The translations under genes were made by a program, and so were the position numbers. A DNA stretch of 64,000 bases from Thermoactinomycetaceae bacterium (lineage in GTDB: Bacteria > Bacillota > Bacilli > Thermoactinomycetales > Thermoactinomycetaceae): NCBI GenBank assembly GCA_025449975.1, contig JANWIG010000058.1:29720-93719 (forward strand), read 5' to 3'. Shown piece after piece: positions 63,496-64,000 of this stretch; within the stretch, counting starts at the first letter, position 1, and every line of letters starts with the position of its first letter. The notes under the pieces are model-generated. The model was not told the DNA's origin, searched no databases, and saw only the letters and a list, made by a program, of their open reading frames with translations.

Positions 63496-63774
63496 ATGAG
63501 ACGTGTACCAAAGGTCAATTTCAAATATTCCGCTAAAAAACTTTTAAATTACTATAGACAGTCATACCTAAATGTGCTGGCAATCCTGCAAGATATCGCG
63601 GGATTGCCTTTTTTAAATGTGATTAGCTGGAATCAGCAGCAGTCATATTTAAGGCAATTAGAATTTATCATGGATCAACTCAATCAAAACAATAGATCAT
63701 GGGTAGAATCCGAGATTCCAAAAGCATTTAAACGCGGGGCGGGTGTTACCGTTTCAATCCTCATCCGGATATAG
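63496..63774 (+). pseudogene. Truncated phage minor-capsid-like protein running into a CRISPR repeat
   Basis: ATG 63496 lies 7 nt after GCGAGG. Eighty-five phage-like codons end at 63750; seven codons read through the repeat (VSILIRI) and stop at TAG within it. The segment NRSWVESEIPKAFKRGAG resembles the N-terminal region of phage minor capsid/head proteins. The rest of the gene, several hundred residues in intact relatives, is absent. Confidence 0.6.
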
Positions 63775-64000
63775 ATCCGGATGCAACTATGATTACACCA
63801 TCCTGTTGCTATTCATAGGAGGGTTTCAATCCTCATCCGGATATAGATCCGGATGCAACGTTTTTGTCTCGCTGATCCAGAACGGACACAAAGTTTCAAT
63901 CCTCATCCGGATATAGATCCGGATGCAACTTTGAGATGTTGCGAGAGATCGAGAGAAACATTGCGTTTCAATCCTCATCCGGATATAGATCCGGATGCAA

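Larger units (their letters stand above)
63201..63750 (+). mobile_element. 550-bp phage-like segment occupying a spacer position
   Basis: Bounded exactly by intact repeats at 63164-63200 and 63751-63787. It carries three plus-strand frames in phage-like compact order: the end of one gene, a complete 61-codon gene and the beginning of a structural-protein gene. Both outer genes are cut at the repeat borders. No repeat is seen inside. It is about sixteen times the size of normal spacers here. Confidence 0.75.
63092..64000. CRISPR. CRISPR array with 37-nt palindromic repeats, extending past window edge
   Basis: Repeats at 63092-63128 (degenerate), 63164-63200, 63751-63787, 63823-63859, 63893-63929 and 63965-64000 (cut by the edge). 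Each starts GTTTCAATCCTCATCCGGAT and ends ATCCGGATGCAAC; CATCCGGAT / ATCCGGATG form a 9-bp stem. Ordinary spacers are 33-35 nt (63129-63163, 63788-63822, 63860-63892, 63930-63964). The minus-strand repeat ends ATTGAAAC, a common 5' handle, and the degenerate repeat is at the left, so the leader probably lies right of the window. No cas gene is visible. Confidence 0.95.

Overview
The window looks like chromosome from an aerobic, endospore-forming Bacillales bacterium, plausibly Thermoactinomycetaceae or a near relative. This rests on gene content: Firmicute-type Shine-Dalgarno sites with frequent GTG/TTG starts, the futalosine menaquinone genes mqnB-mqnD, coproporphyrin-dependent heme genes, a Gmad2 spore-type domain, a caa3-oxidase assembly protein and ArgR-type boxes. 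No rRNA or tRNA gene was seen. The genus is inference.

Layout. 1-4.4 kb: end of a LysR regulator, mqnB-mqnD, an MFS transporter and a LOG-family enzyme. 4.4-7.4 kb: a gene-poor stretch with small membrane, lipoprotein and orphan genes, including two unlabelled 48-residue paralogues and repeated GTTTG-N5-CAAAC sites. 7.8-15.7 kb: a complete arginine operon argCJBDFGH (minus strand) with ArgR-like boxes. 17-24.8 kb: glutamate dehydrogenase, pseudouridine catabolism (psuK-psuG), an SDR, a flavin oxidoreductase, a glutamate/dicarboxylate symporter and an unknown gene. 25-29.3 kb: two consecutive DUF485-actP symporter modules. 29.3-36 kb: M42 peptidase, DUF896, a Gmad2 protein, a winged-helix regulator and hemE-cpfC-cgoX.

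36-46 kb (minus strand) is a GABA/5-aminovalerate to glutarate to 2-oxoglutarate to glutamate route: glaH2, gdh2, glaH1, lhgO, gabD, gabT and an APC permease. Several transcription units carry long 5' leaders in which a stem closing a conserved core shares its 3' strand with an intrinsic terminator, the architecture of a riboswitch or attenuator. 46.1-47.1 kb is a non-coding decayed repeat block. 47.4-59.9 kb holds an acyl-CoA ligase, pxpBC, a sigma-54 activator with PAS domains, hyuA-hyuB and an NCS1 permease. hyuA and the permease diverge from two near-perfect -24/-12 promoters with four TTTC-N6-GAAA inverted repeats between them. A further copy of the leader RNA precedes the DUF3870 gene. 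Together these genes could form a lactam/hydantoin/5-oxoproline and 5-aminovalerate utilisation regulon (inference).

60-63 kb: cytochrome c, ctaG, a small gene and coaA. 63.1 kb to the right edge: a CRISPR array with 37-nt repeats. One spacer position is filled by 550 bp of phage-like coding sequence cut off at both ends by repeats. The two strongest candidates for something undescribed are the leader RNA family and this oversized phage segment inside the array.
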